Shown: positions 25,815 through 35,515, counted from the stretch's first letter. The stretch: DNA of 64,000 bases from Nocardia alba NBRC 108234 (GCF_001612665.1 NZ_BDAX01000015.1:1-64000); one strand, 5' to 3'. The notes: a model not told the origin generated them from the sequence alone. Made by a program: numbers and translations.

Positions 25815-27028
25815 ACGACATCTTCGCACCGGCCACGCTGGGCCCGATCACCCTGCGCAACAGGGTGATCAAGGCCGCGACCTTCGAAGGCCGCACACCG
25901 GACGCGCTGGTCACCCCGGAGCTGATCGAGTTCCATCGCGAGGTCGCCGCCGGCGGTGTCGGCATGACCACCGTCGCGTATTGCGCGGTCGCGCCCGGCG
26001 GTCGCACCGATCGGCATCAGATCTGGATGCGTCCGGAAGCTGTTGCGGGACTGCGGAAGCTGACCGATGCCGTGCACGCGGAGGGGGCTGCGGCCTGCGC
26101 GCAGATCGGTCATGCCGGACCGGTGGCCAACGCCGCGTCCAATCGGGTGCCCGCGCTCGCGCCGAGCCGGATGTTCAACCCGCTCGGCATGCGATTCACC
26201 AAGACTCCCACCATCGCCGAGATCGCCGACACCGTCGCCGCGCACGCCGACGCCGCCCGTCTGGCCGAGCAGGCCGGATTCGACGCGGTGGAGATCCATT
26301 TCGGGCACAACTATCTGGCCAGTTCGTTCCTGAGCCCGGTGCTGAACCGCCGCAAGGACGCGTACGGGGGATCGCTGCTCAACCGAGCTCGGATGGCACG
26401 GGAGATCGCCTGCGCGGTCGCCGACGCCGTGGGAGGTCGGATCGCGGTCACCGCCAAGATCAATATGGAGGACGGCCAGGCCGGTGGCCTCACCATTCCC
26501 CAATCGCTGCAGGTGGCTGCCTGGCTGGAGGCCGACGGTGCGCTCGACGCCCTCGAGTTGACCGCGGGCAGTTCCCTGCTGAACCCGATGATGCTGTTCC
26601 ACGGCACGCCGCCGCGGCGCTCTTTCGCGAAAACCCTCCCCAACCCGGCCCGCCTCGGCTTTCGCCTGGTCGGGAAATCCTTCCTGAAGGAGTACCCGTA
26701 TCGGGAGGCCTACCTGCTCGAGCGGGCCCGCCACTTCCGGCGCGCGCTGTCGATGCCGCTGATCCTGTTGGGCGGTATCACCGAGCTCGACACCATGCGA
26801 CTGGCCAGGACCGAGGGTTTCGAATTCGTCGCCATGGGCCGGGCACTGCTGCGCGAACCGAATCTGCTGCGGCGCATCCGAGCCGATGAATCGACGCGGT
26901 CGGCCTGCGTGCACTGCAACGAGTGCATGCCGACCATCTACACGGGCACGCGTTGCCTGTACCGCCCCACCCTGTCGCGCGAGCCGATCCAGCTCACGCT
27001 TGGCGAGCGCGGGGGAGTCGAATCATGA
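25811..27028 (+). CDS. NADH:flavin oxidoreductase, Old Yellow Enzyme family
   Basis: 405 aa, TIM-barrel FMN enzyme. Visible family elements: LGPITLRNRVIKAATFEGR at the N terminus, CAQIGHAGP, the catalytic region VEIHFGHNYLASSFLSPVLN, NRRKDAYGGS, and a C-terminal ACVHCNECMP. OYE enzymes reduce activated C=C bonds of enones using NAD(P)H. It overlaps both neighbours by 4 bp (TetR upstream, SDR downstream), which implies a small ketone or steroid/terpenoid-type detoxification operon. Confidence 0.9.
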   Translation: MNDIFAPATLGPITLRNRVIKAATFEGRTPDALVTPELIEFHREVAAGGVGMTTVAYCAVAPGGRTDRHQIWMRPEAVAGLRKLTDAVHAEGAAACAQIGHAGPVANAASNRVPALAPSRMFNPLGMRFTKTPTIAEIADTVAAHADAARLAEQAGFDAVEIHFGHNYLASSFLSPVLNRRKDAYGGSLLNRARMAREIACAVADAVGGRIAVTAKINMEDGQAGGLTIPQSLQVAAWLEADGALDALELTAGSSLLNPMMLFHGTPPRRSFAKTLPNPARLGFRLVGKSFLKEYPYREAYLLERARHFRRALSMPLILLGGITELDTMRLARTEGFEFVAMGRALLREPNLLRRIRADESTRSACVHCNECMPTIYTGTRCLYRPTLSREPIQLTLGERGGVES

Positions 27029-27900
27029 GTACACCGCTGTCCGCCGCGCGGCGGAGAACGCGGAGATCGCGGATGCCGATCGAGGGCAGCGTCTTCGTTG
27101 TCACCGGGGCGGGCAACGGCATCGGGCGATGCGTCGCGGTGGAGCTGATCGACCGGGGCGCGATCGTGGTCGGTGCCGATCGTGACGAGCGGGCGTTGGC
27201 CGCCACCGCCGCACTGGTCACCGACCGCGCGCGCTTCACCGCGCACCCGATCGATATCTGCGACCGTGCCGCCGTGGCGGCGTTTCCCGGCAGCGTGATC
27301 GCCGCCCACGGACACGTCGACGGATTGTTCAACATCGCGGGAATCGCTCAGGAACTCCACCCTGTCGCCGACCTCAGCGACGCTCGGATCGAGACGCTGA
27401 TGCAGGTGAACTTCTTCGGCGCGGTGTGGATGACGCGGGCCTTCCTGCCGCACCTGCTGCGCCGCCCCCGCGGCGTCGTCATGAACACCTCGAGCCTGTC
27501 GGCGATCGTCCCGGTGCCGGGCTCAGCGGTGTACGGCGCGTCCAAAGCCGCGCTCGCCCTGTTCGGTTACGGCCTGGCGCAGGATCTGCGTGGCCGCTCG
27601 AATGTCACGGTGACCACGGTTCTTCCCGGCTCGGTGTGGACCGACCTGGTGCGCGAGGTAGCCCGGCAGATGGGCGCGCCCGAGTGGCTCGCCAAGGGAT
27701 TCTCGGCCCAGCCCGCGCGCGTGGCGCGCCGCATGGTCGACACCACCGCCTGCGGTAGGGGTCGGGTGGTGATCGGCAAGGACGCTCGCGTCTACGATGC
27801 CCTGCGACGGCTCAGTACTCGACTGGCCGACCGGCTGTCGTACCTACAGGTCGGTCATGGTGTCTACCCTGAGCGCACCACAACCGATCGCCGCACCTGA
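27025..27900 (+). CDS. short-chain dehydrogenase/reductase
   Basis: 291 aa from ATG at 27025, overlapping the OYE stop by 4 bp; MPIEGSVF 17 codons in is an alternative start. The cofactor motif VVTGAGNGIGR, the NIAG motif, the catalytic Ser in NTSSLSA and YGASK are all present. NAD(P)-dependent oxidation or reduction of a hydroxyl/keto group, probably on the same compound handled by the OYE. Confidence 0.9.
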   Translation: MSTPLSAARRRTRRSRMPIEGSVFVVTGAGNGIGRCVAVELIDRGAIVVGADRDERALAATAALVTDRARFTAHPIDICDRAAVAAFPGSVIAAHGHVDGLFNIAGIAQELHPVADLSDARIETLMQVNFFGAVWMTRAFLPHLLRRPRGVVMNTSSLSAIVPVPGSAVYGASKAALALFGYGLAQDLRGRSNVTVTTVLPGSVWTDLVREVARQMGAPEWLAKGFSAQPARVARRMVDTTACGRGRVVIGKDARVYDALRRLSTRLADRLSYLQVGHGVYPERTTTDRRT

Positions 27901-27943
27901 CCCCTGTCCGCCGTGCTATGCGCGGCGGCCGAGCTCCAGCGGT

Positions 27944-28384
27944 TCAGCCGGGCGAGCCTTCCTCTGTGGGGCGCAGCCGCAACGAGATCGAGTTGATGCA
28001 GTAGCGCTGGTCGGTGGGAGTGGGGTAGCCCTCGCCCTCGAAGACATGTCCGAGGTGGCTGTGACAGTTCGCGCAGATCACCTCGACCCGCCGCATCCCC
28101 AGGGTGTCGTCGGCCTTGAGTATCACCGCATCGGAATCGGCGGGATCGAAGAAGGACGGCCAGCCGCAGTGCGAGTCGAATTTCTCTGTGCTGCGGAACA
28201 ATTCGGCACCGCAGGCGCGACAGGCATAGACGCCCTCGGTTTTGGTGTCGGTGTATTCGCCGATGAACGGGCGCTCGGTGGCCGCCTCGCGCAGGACGGC
28301 GTATTCCTCGGGATCCAGTTTCGCCCGCCATTGCTGCGGCGTCAGCTGGATACGCGGCGTGGGCAACGAAGTATCGGAACTCAT
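27944..28384 (-). CDS. msrB: peptide-methionine (R)-S-oxide reductase
   Basis: 146 aa. Two zinc-binding pairs, CRACG and CANCH, and the catalytic Cys in RYCINSISLRL. The signature HCGWPSFFD is present. It repairs methionine-R-sulfoxide in proteins using thioredoxin. Position next to aftC matches Rv2674. Convergent with the SDR gene with 43 bp between. Confidence 0.96.
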   Translation of the reverse strand: MSSDTSLPTPRIQLTPQQWRAKLDPEEYAVLREAATERPFIGEYTDTKTEGVYACRACGAELFRSTEKFDSHCGWPSFFDPADSDAVILKADDTLGMRRVEVICANCHSHLGHVFEGEGYPTPTDQRYCINSISLRLRPTEEGSPG

Positions 28385-28445
28385 GGCTCCACGCTAATGG
28401 TTTCGGCCGGTGCGCGCTGTGAGCGGTGCGTCACCGGCCGACGAA

Positions 28446-29792
28446 TTACTTGAGGGCGGGCTCGCGATCCTCGACCGGCGCCACCGGATCCTCACGGTGC
28501 GGCGGGGTTTCCTCGACGGGCGCGACCGGTGCGGGCTCGTCGGTGCCATCCCGCGAATCGGGCGCACTCTCGATCCATATCGGGTCGATCCCGAACTGCA
28601 GCCTGCCCTCGCGACGCGCCGCCAGATACCGGTCACCGAGCACGCAGAACACGACGATGAGCAGCAGCCCCCAGCCGAATGTCACCCGCAGGTATTCGAG
28701 GTTGCGACCGACGTCCTGCCAGCGATCCGAGAGCCACTTGTCGTAGGTCATGAACCCGAAGATCGCCAGCCACGCGGGCCAGTTGCGCAGCACGGAATTG
28801 CGCAGCACCACCGTCATCAGGAACGGGAACACCATCATCGAGTAGTACATCTGACCCAGCGAGGGCAGCAGGAACCACGCGGTGAGCAGCACGCCGGAGA
28901 ACGTGGTGACGAAGAACAGCTCATCGTGGCGGTAGTAGCGCCACAGCAGCCACAGCGATACCGCGACCACCCCGGCCATCAGGACCTTGACCAGCAGGAT
29001 CAGCCATTCCGGCAACCCGTAGTAGAGCCCGTTGCCACCGACCGAACTGTTGAAGTAGTCGCGCGTCTCGGCCAGATACGGCAAAACGTGAGTGAAGAAT
29101 TTCTCGGGGTCCGCCGACAGCGGCCACGCGATCGCGGTGAGCGTCAACGGCACGCCGAGCGCGGTGATGAACACCTTCCACTGCCCGCGAACGGCGGCTA
29201 CCAGCAGCAGCGGCGCGAGCGTCGGCTTCACCGCGATGCTCAAACCGAGCGCCACACCGGCCCAGAGGTCCTTACGCGCGAGCAGCAGCGTGATGAACAC
29301 CAGTTCGGCCAGCAACAGACAGCCGTTGACGTTGGTGAAGACCAACGTGTTGGTCACCGTCTCGGAGGCGAACATCGCCAGCAGCAACGCGGGCGCGGCG
29401 ATGGAGCCGAGGCCGAACTTGAACAGGCGAAGCAGCAGATACCAGGCGAGCAGGATCGCGGCGGCGTTGAGCCCGATGAACAGCCAGCGCGACAGCTCGT
29501 AGTCGATGATCGCCACCGGTGCGATCAGCAGCGTTCCGCTCGGATAGTAGAGATAGTGCGGGTCGACCGACGAGAAGTCGGCGGTGTACAGGGGCCTGCC
29601 GTTCAGGAACTCGAACGAGGCGTTGTACACAGGCCGGTAGTCATCGGTGACGAAACCGTTGATCGCCTTGATGAAGACGCGGTTCAGCACCATCATGACC
29701 GCGAAGGGCCAGAGCGCGAACTTGATCACCTCGGCGGAGGTGCGAGCGGTACGGGGCTCGAGCTGTCGGAACAACACTGGGGCACGGTACAC
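28446..29792 (-). CDS. aftC: AftC-like arabinofuranosyltransferase (GT-C)
   Basis: 448 aa from a GTG. Polytopic membrane protein; the catalytic acidic pair of GT-C enzymes is in FVTDDYRPVYNA in the first extracytoplasmic loop. Length and neighbours (msrB, the alpha/beta hydrolase) match AftC Rv2673, which adds alpha-1,3 branches to arabinan using decaprenyl-phosphoarabinose. That role supports a cell wall with arabinogalactan, as in mycolate actinobacteria. The C-terminal 60 residues are Pro/Glu-rich and cytosolic or disordered. Confidence 0.82.
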   Translation of the reverse strand: MYRAPVLFRQLEPRTARTSAEVIKFALWPFAVMMVLNRVFIKAINGFVTDDYRPVYNASFEFLNGRPLYTADFSSVDPHYLYYPSGTLLIAPVAIIDYELSRWLFIGLNAAAILLAWYLLLRLFKFGLGSIAAPALLLAMFASETVTNTLVFTNVNGCLLLAELVFITLLLARKDLWAGVALGLSIAVKPTLAPLLLVAAVRGQWKVFITALGVPLTLTAIAWPLSADPEKFFTHVLPYLAETRDYFNSSVGGNGLYYGLPEWLILLVKVLMAGVVAVSLWLLWRYYRHDELFFVTTFSGVLLTAWFLLPSLGQMYYSMMVFPFLMTVVLRNSVLRNWPAWLAIFGFMTYDKWLSDRWQDVGRNLEYLRVTFGWGLLLIVVFCVLGDRYLAARREGRLQFGIDPIWIESAPDSRDGTDEPAPVAPVEETPPHREDPVAPVEDREPALK

Positions 29793-29860
29793 CGGATCGG
29801 GTAGCGATGGTGTCGCCGGACCTGTATGTCGCGCCGAAACCGGGCGATTGCCGAATCGGA

Positions 29861-31414
29861 TCAGGCCGGGCAGGCACCGCCGTCAGCGGGCAGTTTCCCC
29901 TCGGCGAGATAGTCGTTGACGGCCTTCTGCGCGCACCCGGAGTGATTGGCCACCGGATGACCCCAGCCCTGCCAGGTCATGGTGGCGTGCCGGGCGCCCG
30001 CCGAGCCGAGCGTACCGGTCACCGAAGCGGCGGCCCCGCCGACGATCGGATCGGCGGCACCGGCGAACACCAGCACCGGCAAGTCGAGTTTCGTCGGCAG
30101 CGGCGCAGCGGTGGAGACCGGCCAGGCCGAGCAGACCATCATCCCGATGGCGGCATTGCGCCCGAATACCGGATATTTGCTCGCCCATGTCTGGGCGAGT
30201 TCACGGGCCTTGTCCGCGGTCGGGGGCTGCTGGCTGTCGGTGCACCGGTTGACGAACTCGCCGTCGGAGGTGATCGCGGCGGCTTCGCGCACGACCATGG
30301 CCGAGAGCGGTCCGCGGTCGCCGCGGTCGGCCGCGGCCAGGATGTCGGCCATGGCGGTGACCCGATTCACCTGGTCACCACGGGGACTGGACAGGAAACC
30401 GGTGAGCGCGGTCGACAGGTCCGCGGCCGAGATGTCGCCGAGCCCGCCGCTGCTCGCCTTGTTCATCAACGCGACAACGGCCGCTCGCGGATCGGCGCCG
30501 AGTGCGCAGTTGGCAGCCTTGCAGCGCTGCGCGAACGCGGTGAGCGCCGCTTCGGCGCCGGTGACGCGCGCCTCGGTCATGGTGGTGGCGTCCGCGCCGA
30601 CGGGTTCGGGCGCGTCGAGCACGAGGCGGGCCAGATGGTCGCCGTAGCGGCGGGCATAGCTCAGGGCCACCTTGGCGCCGTTGCCCGCGCCGAGCAGGTT
30701 GATCTTGTCGACCTGCCATTGCTTGCGCAGCTGTTCGATGTCGTCGGCGGCGTGCGGCGCGTCGAACGTGCCCTCGTAGGGCTGCAGGAAATCGCGGCAG
30801 GCGATGGTGGCGTCCTGGCTGAAGCCCGCGACGGCATCGACCTGATCGGCGTTGCCCACCCCGGTCTGGCCGAGATCGGTCATCACCGCGCGCAGCTGCG
30901 CCGGAATGCAGTCGATGGGCTGGGAGGCGCCGATACCGCGTCGATCCACCGCGACGATCGGCTGCGCCGCCAGCAAGGCGCTGTTGGGCCCGATCGCCAG
31001 ACCGGCCAGTGTCGAGGCCGACGACCGGTCCGAACCGGAGGTGAGTACCAGCGGTGGCGTGTCGGTGGGCGTCTGGGGCAGGCGAGCCCGCAGGGCGCCG
31101 GCGCGGAAGGTGCCGAGCACGGTGCCCGCGGTATCGATCGGGGTGGAGAATTCGGCGCACTCGAGAACCAGGCCGGCCGGCGCTGGGCCGAAATCGAGCG
31201 AGCTCAACGTGGCCGCGGTGCAATCACGCCAGGCCAGGTCGGTTTTGGGCACCTCGGCCTTGGCGAGTTCGCGCGGTGCGGGCGCCTCGGTCTTGGCGCT
31301 GCCGGCCCCGGGGCGCTCGACAGCGACGACCGGCCGATCCGACGGCCCGGCCCCACAGCCCGCGAGCATGATCGACAGTGTCGCGGCCGTCGCCGCGGCC
31401 CGAGTCCAACGCAT
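29861..31414 (-). CDS. lipoprotein of the TAP-like alpha/beta hydrolase family, nucleophile replaced
   Basis: 517 aa. A signal peptide with lipobox LAGC (residues 17-20) predicts an exported lipoprotein. The hydrolase core includes VDRRGIGASQPIDCIP and INLLGAGNGAKVALSYARRY. In tripeptidyl-aminopeptidase-like enzymes the latter reads LGYSYG, so the Ser nucleophile is Gly here. A TAP-like C-terminal domain with LVFAGAADPIV and WQGWGHPV follows, keeping Asp and His. It corresponds in position to Rv2672. It may be a non-catalytic binding protein or use a different mechanism. Confidence 0.8.
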   Translation of the reverse strand: MRWTRAAATAATLSIMLAGCGAGPSDRPVVAVERPGAGSAKTEAPAPRELAKAEVPKTDLAWRDCTAATLSSLDFGPAPAGLVLECAEFSTPIDTAGTVLGTFRAGALRARLPQTPTDTPPLVLTSGSDRSSASTLAGLAIGPNSALLAAQPIVAVDRRGIGASQPIDCIPAQLRAVMTDLGQTGVGNADQVDAVAGFSQDATIACRDFLQPYEGTFDAPHAADDIEQLRKQWQVDKINLLGAGNGAKVALSYARRYGDHLARLVLDAPEPVGADATTMTEARVTGAEAALTAFAQRCKAANCALGADPRAAVVALMNKASSGGLGDISAADLSTALTGFLSSPRGDQVNRVTAMADILAAADRGDRGPLSAMVVREAAAITSDGEFVNRCTDSQQPPTADKARELAQTWASKYPVFGRNAAIGMMVCSAWPVSTAAPLPTKLDLPVLVFAGAADPIVGGAAASVTGTLGSAGARHATMTWQGWGHPVANHSGCAQKAVNDYLAEGKLPADGGACPA

Positions 31415-31446
31415 GCGCTACACACTGCCAGGTTCGGCGCCGGGTT

Positions 31447-32208
31447 TCATCGACGGGCCCACCGGGCCAGGACGGTGCCGTCCTCGGCGAGCACCAGCTG
31501 CTTGCGCGCCATCGGCCGGTCGAAAGTGCTCGCCGACAGCGAGATTCGCCCGCCCGCGCCGCCGACCAGCATCGGGGCGGTGGTCAGACAGAGTTCGTCG
31601 ACCAGGCCCGCCTCGGCCAGCTGCCCGAATAGGTGGGGTCCGCCCTCACACAGCACCCGGTGCAGGCCGCGCTCGGCGAACACCCGGATCAGCGCGGCGG
31701 GCATGATCGCGGCCTCGCCGGCGACCACCACCTGCGCGCCCGCGTCCTCGAGGGCGCTGATCTGCTTCGGGTCCGCGTGGCTGGTGGTGACGACCAGCGG
31801 CGCCACCTCGGCGTCGGTGAAGAACTTCGACGCGGGATCGATCGCGGCGCTCGCGGTGACCACCGCGATCGGCGGCGCGGTGCCGTCGGGGTGACCACCG
31901 ATGCCGTGCCGATGGTGCGCGATGCGCCGTTGCGGGTCCGGGTGCGCGCCGCCGTAGTTCTCCGCGCGCAGTGTGCCCGCGCCGATCACGATCACGTCGG
32001 CCAGTTCACGCAGGAGGGTGAACACCGTCTTGTCCGCCTCGGTGCCGAGTCCTTCGGAAACACCGTCGACGGTGAACGCGCCGTCGATGCTGCTGACGAA
32101 GTTCGCCCGCACCCACGGACCGTCCAGCTGCCGTGGATAGGCATAGCACCTGGCCAGTGCGTCGGGGTCGAGGTCTGCGAGCTGGGTCACATTGTGGATA
32201 CGCTGCAT
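31447..32208 (-). CDS. RibD C-terminal domain (pyrimidine reductase-like) protein
   Basis: 253 aa from ATG at 32208; a GTG at 32226 is possible. RibD_C/dihydrofolate-reductase-like fold: RANFVSSIDGAFTVDG, LRELADVIVIGAGTLRAENYG and VLCEGGPHLFGQL are typical. It lacks the deaminase half of RibD. The M. tuberculosis positional homologue Rv2671 is annotated as a RibD-like reductase. It reduces a ribosylpyrimidine or a folate-type substrate with NADPH. Divergent from zapE, with 35 bp between the start codons. Confidence 0.88.
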   Translation of the reverse strand: MQRIHNVTQLADLDPDALARCYAYPRQLDGPWVRANFVSSIDGAFTVDGVSEGLGTEADKTVFTLLRELADVIVIGAGTLRAENYGGAHPDPQRRIAHHRHGIGGHPDGTAPPIAVVTASAAIDPASKFFTDAEVAPLVVTTSHADPKQISALEDAGAQVVVAGEAAIMPAALIRVFAERGLHRVLCEGGPHLFGQLAEAGLVDELCLTTAPMLVGGAGGRISLSASTFDRPMARKQLVLAEDGTVLARWARR

Positions 32209-32243
32209 AGGGATCGATGCAACCACGTCCGTACCATTTGTCC

Positions 32244-33263
32244 ATGCAAGAACGCCTCGTCGATCGCCATCCGGAGGTCCCGGCCGACCAACTCGTCGCG
32301 CAGATGGTGCCCCCGCCCATGTTCGACGAGGTCAGTTTCGCCTCCTACATCCCCGACCCCCACGAGCCGAGCCAAGCCGCCGCGGTCGCCAAAGCCGAGG
32401 AATTCGCAGGTCAGGTGGCGAAAATCCACAAGGCCGCCTCGAAGAAGAGCCTCTTCGGCAAGAAGAAGCCTGTCTCGGGCGCCGGTCTGTATCTCGACGG
32501 CGGCTTCGGTGTCGGCAAGACCCACCTGCTCGCCTCGATTTTCCACAGCTCACCGGCGCCCAAGTCGTTCGGCACCTTCGGTGAGGTCACCAACCTGGTC
32601 GGCGCGCTCGGCTTCAACAACGCCGTCGAGCGGCTCTCGGCCAACAGCGTGCTGTGCATCGACGAGTTCGAACTCGACGATCCGGGCGACACGATGCTCG
32701 TGTCGCGACTGCTCACCGAGTTGTCCGGCCGTGGCGTCTCCATCGTGGCGACGTCGAACACGCTGCCCGGCCAGCTGGGTGAGGGGCGTTTCGCGGCCTC
32801 GGACTTCCTGCGCGAGATCAAGAAACTCGGTTCGATCTTCGATCCGGTCCGCGTCGACGGACCCGACTACCGGCACCGCGACCTGCCGCCCGCGCCGGAA
32901 CCCACCTCGAACGAGGTGCTCGTCGAGCGCGCCGCGAGCACTCCGGGCTCCACGCTCGACGAATTCGACGTGCTGCTGAAGCACCTGAGCACGCTGCATC
33001 CGTCCAAGTTCGGTGCGCTGATCCAGGGCGTGGCATCGGTGTTCATCTCCGATGTGCACACCGTGACCGATCAGGCCGTCGCGCTGCGCGTGGTGGTGCT
33101 GGCCGACCGCCTCTACGACGCGAGCATCCCGGTGACGGTCTCGGGTGTGAAGCTCGACGAGATCTTCTCCCAGGAGATGCTCGACGGCGGCTACCGCAAG
33201 AAGTATTTGCGCGCCATCTCGCGGCTGCTCGCGCTCTCGCGCTTCGAGGCCGCTGCCGCCTGA
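32244..33263 (+). CDS. zapE: ZapE/AFG1-like cell-division ATPase
   Basis: 339 aa from ATG at 32244. Walker A GGFGVGKTHLLAS, Walker B LCIDEFELDD, sensor region IVATSNTLP. The AFG1/ZapE family is a P-loop ATPase that in E. coli destabilises FtsZ rings and is needed under stress. It matches Rv2670c in position. It ends 11 bp before the convergent acetyltransferase gene. Confidence 0.92.
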   Translation: MQERLVDRHPEVPADQLVAQMVPPPMFDEVSFASYIPDPHEPSQAAAVAKAEEFAGQVAKIHKAASKKSLFGKKKPVSGAGLYLDGGFGVGKTHLLASIFHSSPAPKSFGTFGEVTNLVGALGFNNAVERLSANSVLCIDEFELDDPGDTMLVSRLLTELSGRGVSIVATSNTLPGQLGEGRFAASDFLREIKKLGSIFDPVRVDGPDYRHRDLPPAPEPTSNEVLVERAASTPGSTLDEFDVLLKHLSTLHPSKFGALIQGVASVFISDVHTVTDQAVALRVVVLADRLYDASIPVTVSGVKLDEIFSQEMLDGGYRKKYLRAISRLLALSRFEAAAA

Positions 33264-33274
33264 CGCACGGCAGG

Positions 33275-33814
33275 TCAGAGCGCGCGTTCGAATACGAAAT
33301 CGGAGTGCAGTTGGCTGCCGACGACGAAGGTCTTGGTGCCCACCTGCCGGAAACCGTGCTTGGCGTAGAACTTTCGCGCGCGTTCGTTGGCCTGGTTGAC
33401 CCCCAGCCACACCGTCTCGGCGCCCGCATCGCGTGCGGTGTCGACCGCGGCTTCCATCAAAGCCGCGGCGACACCGCTGCCGTGGTGTCCGGGCAGGACA
33501 TACATCTTGCTCAGTTCCACCACCTCGCCCGCGCTCACCTGCGCGGCGACGTCGGGGTCGCTCGGCCTGCCTGCGACGAGCATGGCGTAGCCGACGATCT
33601 CGTCACCCTCGACGGCTTTGAGCACGGTCCTGGCCGGGTCGGACAGGTACTCGCCGAAGCGTTCGCCCGAGAGCATCTGCTCGAGGAAGATCTCGATATC
33701 GCCCGCGGTGGCCTCGGGCGGGCAGGCGAGCGGAAATGTCGCGGCGGCGACATCGCTGAGCGCCTCGGCGTCCCAGAGGCCGGCTCGGTCGACGACGACG
33801 GAACTGTTGGTCAT
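33275..33814 (-). CDS. GNAT-family N-acetyltransferase
   Basis: 179 aa. Acetyl-CoA binding motif VLPGHHGSGVAAALMEAAVD (Q/RxxGxG/A type) with preceding VVELSKMYV and following VWLGVNQANERARKFYAKHGF. Substrate unknown. Position matches Rv2669. Convergent with zapE. Confidence 0.92.
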   Translation of the reverse strand: MTNSSVVVDRAGLWDAEALSDVAAATFPLACPPEATAGDIEIFLEQMLSGERFGEYLSDPARTVLKAVEGDEIVGYAMLVAGRPSDPDVAAQVSAGEVVELSKMYVLPGHHGSGVAAALMEAAVDTARDAGAETVWLGVNQANERARKFYAKHGFRQVGTKTFVVGSQLHSDFVFERAL

Positions 33815-33966
33815 CTTTCCAGTACAGCACGGGTCATCCCCGCCGCGGCGCGACGGCGGATCGCGGCAGCGCGGCGGCCCGACGACCGGGTCGCGCGCGC
33901 TGCCTCAGGTTGTGGGCGGTCCGGCGCGGTGGCACCTGACCTACGGGTCCGAGTAGTCTCCTGCGC

Positions 33967-35475
33967 ATGACGAGCGGTAGCCGCATCGGGATCGTCGGTG
34001 CGGGAGTGGCGGGTTTGGCCTGCGCGAAGGTATTGAGTCAGGCGGGGTTCCCGGTCGAAGTCTTCGACCGGGCCCCCGACGTCGGCGGGATGTGGAGTGC
34101 CACCCGCCGGTATCCGGGACTTCGCGCGCAGAACAGCAAGTCCACGGCCGCGTTCAGCGATTACCCGATGCCCGATGATTTCCCCCGCTGGCCCGACGGT
34201 CAGCAGATGCAGTCCTACCTGGCCGGTTACGTGCAGGAGTTCGGCCTGGGCCCGCACCTGCGCCTGGGCACCGAGGTGGTGGCGGCCGATCCGGTGGACA
34301 GCGGCTGGCTGCTCGAGATCCGCGACCAGACCGGCGTGCACCGCACCACCTGCGATCACCTGATCGTCGCCAACGGTGTCCACAGCGACCCGGTGCTGCC
34401 CGAGCTGGCCGGGGCCGCGGCGTTTCGTGCCTCGGGCGGGCGACTGTGCCACGTCTCGCAATTCCACGATGTCGAGCAGGCGCGCGATCGATCGGTGGTC
34501 GTGCTCGGCTACGACAAGGCCGCCTGCGATGTGGCCGAGGCCGTCAGCCAGGTCGCCGACGAGACCGCCGTGGTGGCGCGCGAACTCACCTGGAAGATGC
34601 CGCGCAAACTCGGTTTCGGCGTCGACTACGAGCGCCTGTTGCTCACCCGCGCGGGGGAGGCGCATTTCCCCTCGCGCTTCCCGCACCGCGTGGAACGGCT
34701 ACTCGACCGTCTCGTCTTGCGCCAATCGAACATGGACCTGCTGCAGGAGCGGATCACGCGCAAGCTGCGGCTGCGTGAGCTCGACCTGGTGCCGACGGGC
34801 CCGATCTCCGAGATCGGCACCAGCAGCGCGAGCATGGCCACCGACGGCTTCGCCGAGCAGGTCGAGGCGGGCCGGATCAGCGTGCACCGCGACACCGAGA
34901 TCACCGAACTGATCGGTGGACCGCACGGACCCGCGGTCCGGCTGTCCGACGGCAGCCTGAAACTGGCCGAGATCGTCATCTGCGCTACCGGATACCGGCA
35001 GGAGGTGCCGTTCCTCACCCCGTTCGTCCGACGTGCCCTCACCGACGAGGTGAGCGATTTCCGGCTCTACCGCCACATCCTGCCGGTGGAGATCCCCAAC
35101 CTGAGCTTCGCCGGCTACAACAGCTCGAATGCGAGCGCGCTCAGCGCCGAGGTGGGCGCGCAGTGGATCGCCGGACTGCTCACCGGCCGGTTCGTGCCGC
35201 CGATGGCCGAGCTGATGAACAACGAGATCGATGCGCGCCTCGCGTGGTCGCGCGAGCACAGCGAGGGCGACCACGCGCACGGCGCCTCGGTGGTCCCGTT
35301 CTCCCTGGCCAATATCGACGAGATGCTCGACGATCTCGGCACGCCGTTGCCGCTGGTGTCGCGGCTGGCCCAGTGGGTGCGCCCCGTGCGGCCGTCGTCC
35401 TATCGGGGGGTGCTGCGTAATCGCGCGGTGGCCACCCCCGTGGCGCCCACACCGGCGCCCGTAGCGGAGCGGTAG
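33967..35475 (+). CDS. flavin-containing monooxygenase
   Basis: 502 aa. FAD-binding GIVGAGVAGLACAKVL near the N terminus, PDVGGMW, an FMO-type central H motif (GGRLCHVSQFHD) and a degenerate second dinucleotide motif VVVLGYDKAACDVAEA. The C-terminal ATGYRQEVPF is the FATGY-like motif of FMOs. It oxygenates a nucleophilic N, S or carbonyl group using NADPH and O2. It stands alone and a strong hairpin follows. Substrate unknown. Confidence 0.87.
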   Translation: MTSGSRIGIVGAGVAGLACAKVLSQAGFPVEVFDRAPDVGGMWSATRRYPGLRAQNSKSTAAFSDYPMPDDFPRWPDGQQMQSYLAGYVQEFGLGPHLRLGTEVVAADPVDSGWLLEIRDQTGVHRTTCDHLIVANGVHSDPVLPELAGAAAFRASGGRLCHVSQFHDVEQARDRSVVVLGYDKAACDVAEAVSQVADETAVVARELTWKMPRKLGFGVDYERLLLTRAGEAHFPSRFPHRVERLLDRLVLRQSNMDLLQERITRKLRLRELDLVPTGPISEIGTSSASMATDGFAEQVEAGRISVHRDTEITELIGGPHGPAVRLSDGSLKLAEIVICATGYRQEVPFLTPFVRRALTDEVSDFRLYRHILPVEIPNLSFAGYNSSNASALSAEVGAQWIAGLLTGRFVPPMAELMNNEIDARLAWSREHSEGDHAHGASVVPFSLANIDEMLDDLGTPLPLVSRLAQWVRPVRPSSYRGVLRNRAVATPVAPTPAPVAER

Positions 35476-35486
35476 CCGACACGCCG

Positions 35487-35515
35487 GATCGCCGTCGGCA
35501 ACGCCGACGGCGATC
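35487..35515 (+). terminator. perfect 13-bp hairpin after the monooxygenase gene
   Basis: GATCGCCGTCGGC / GCCGACGGCGATC with loop AAC, 11 bp after the stop codon. No T tract follows, as is common for actinobacterial I-shaped terminators. It separates the monooxygenase gene from the LysR gene. Confidence 0.8.

Noticed and set aside
28410..29804. A 464-codon plus-strand frame opposite aftC.
   Set aside because: Extreme Gln/Arg/His composition; the membrane protein on the minus strand explains the sequence.
29807..31894. A nearly 700-codon open frame on the plus strand opposite the lipoprotein and RibD-like genes.
   Set aside because: It is an antisense shadow of high-GC genes: Arg/Gly-rich, no motif, while the minus strand has full conserved domains.
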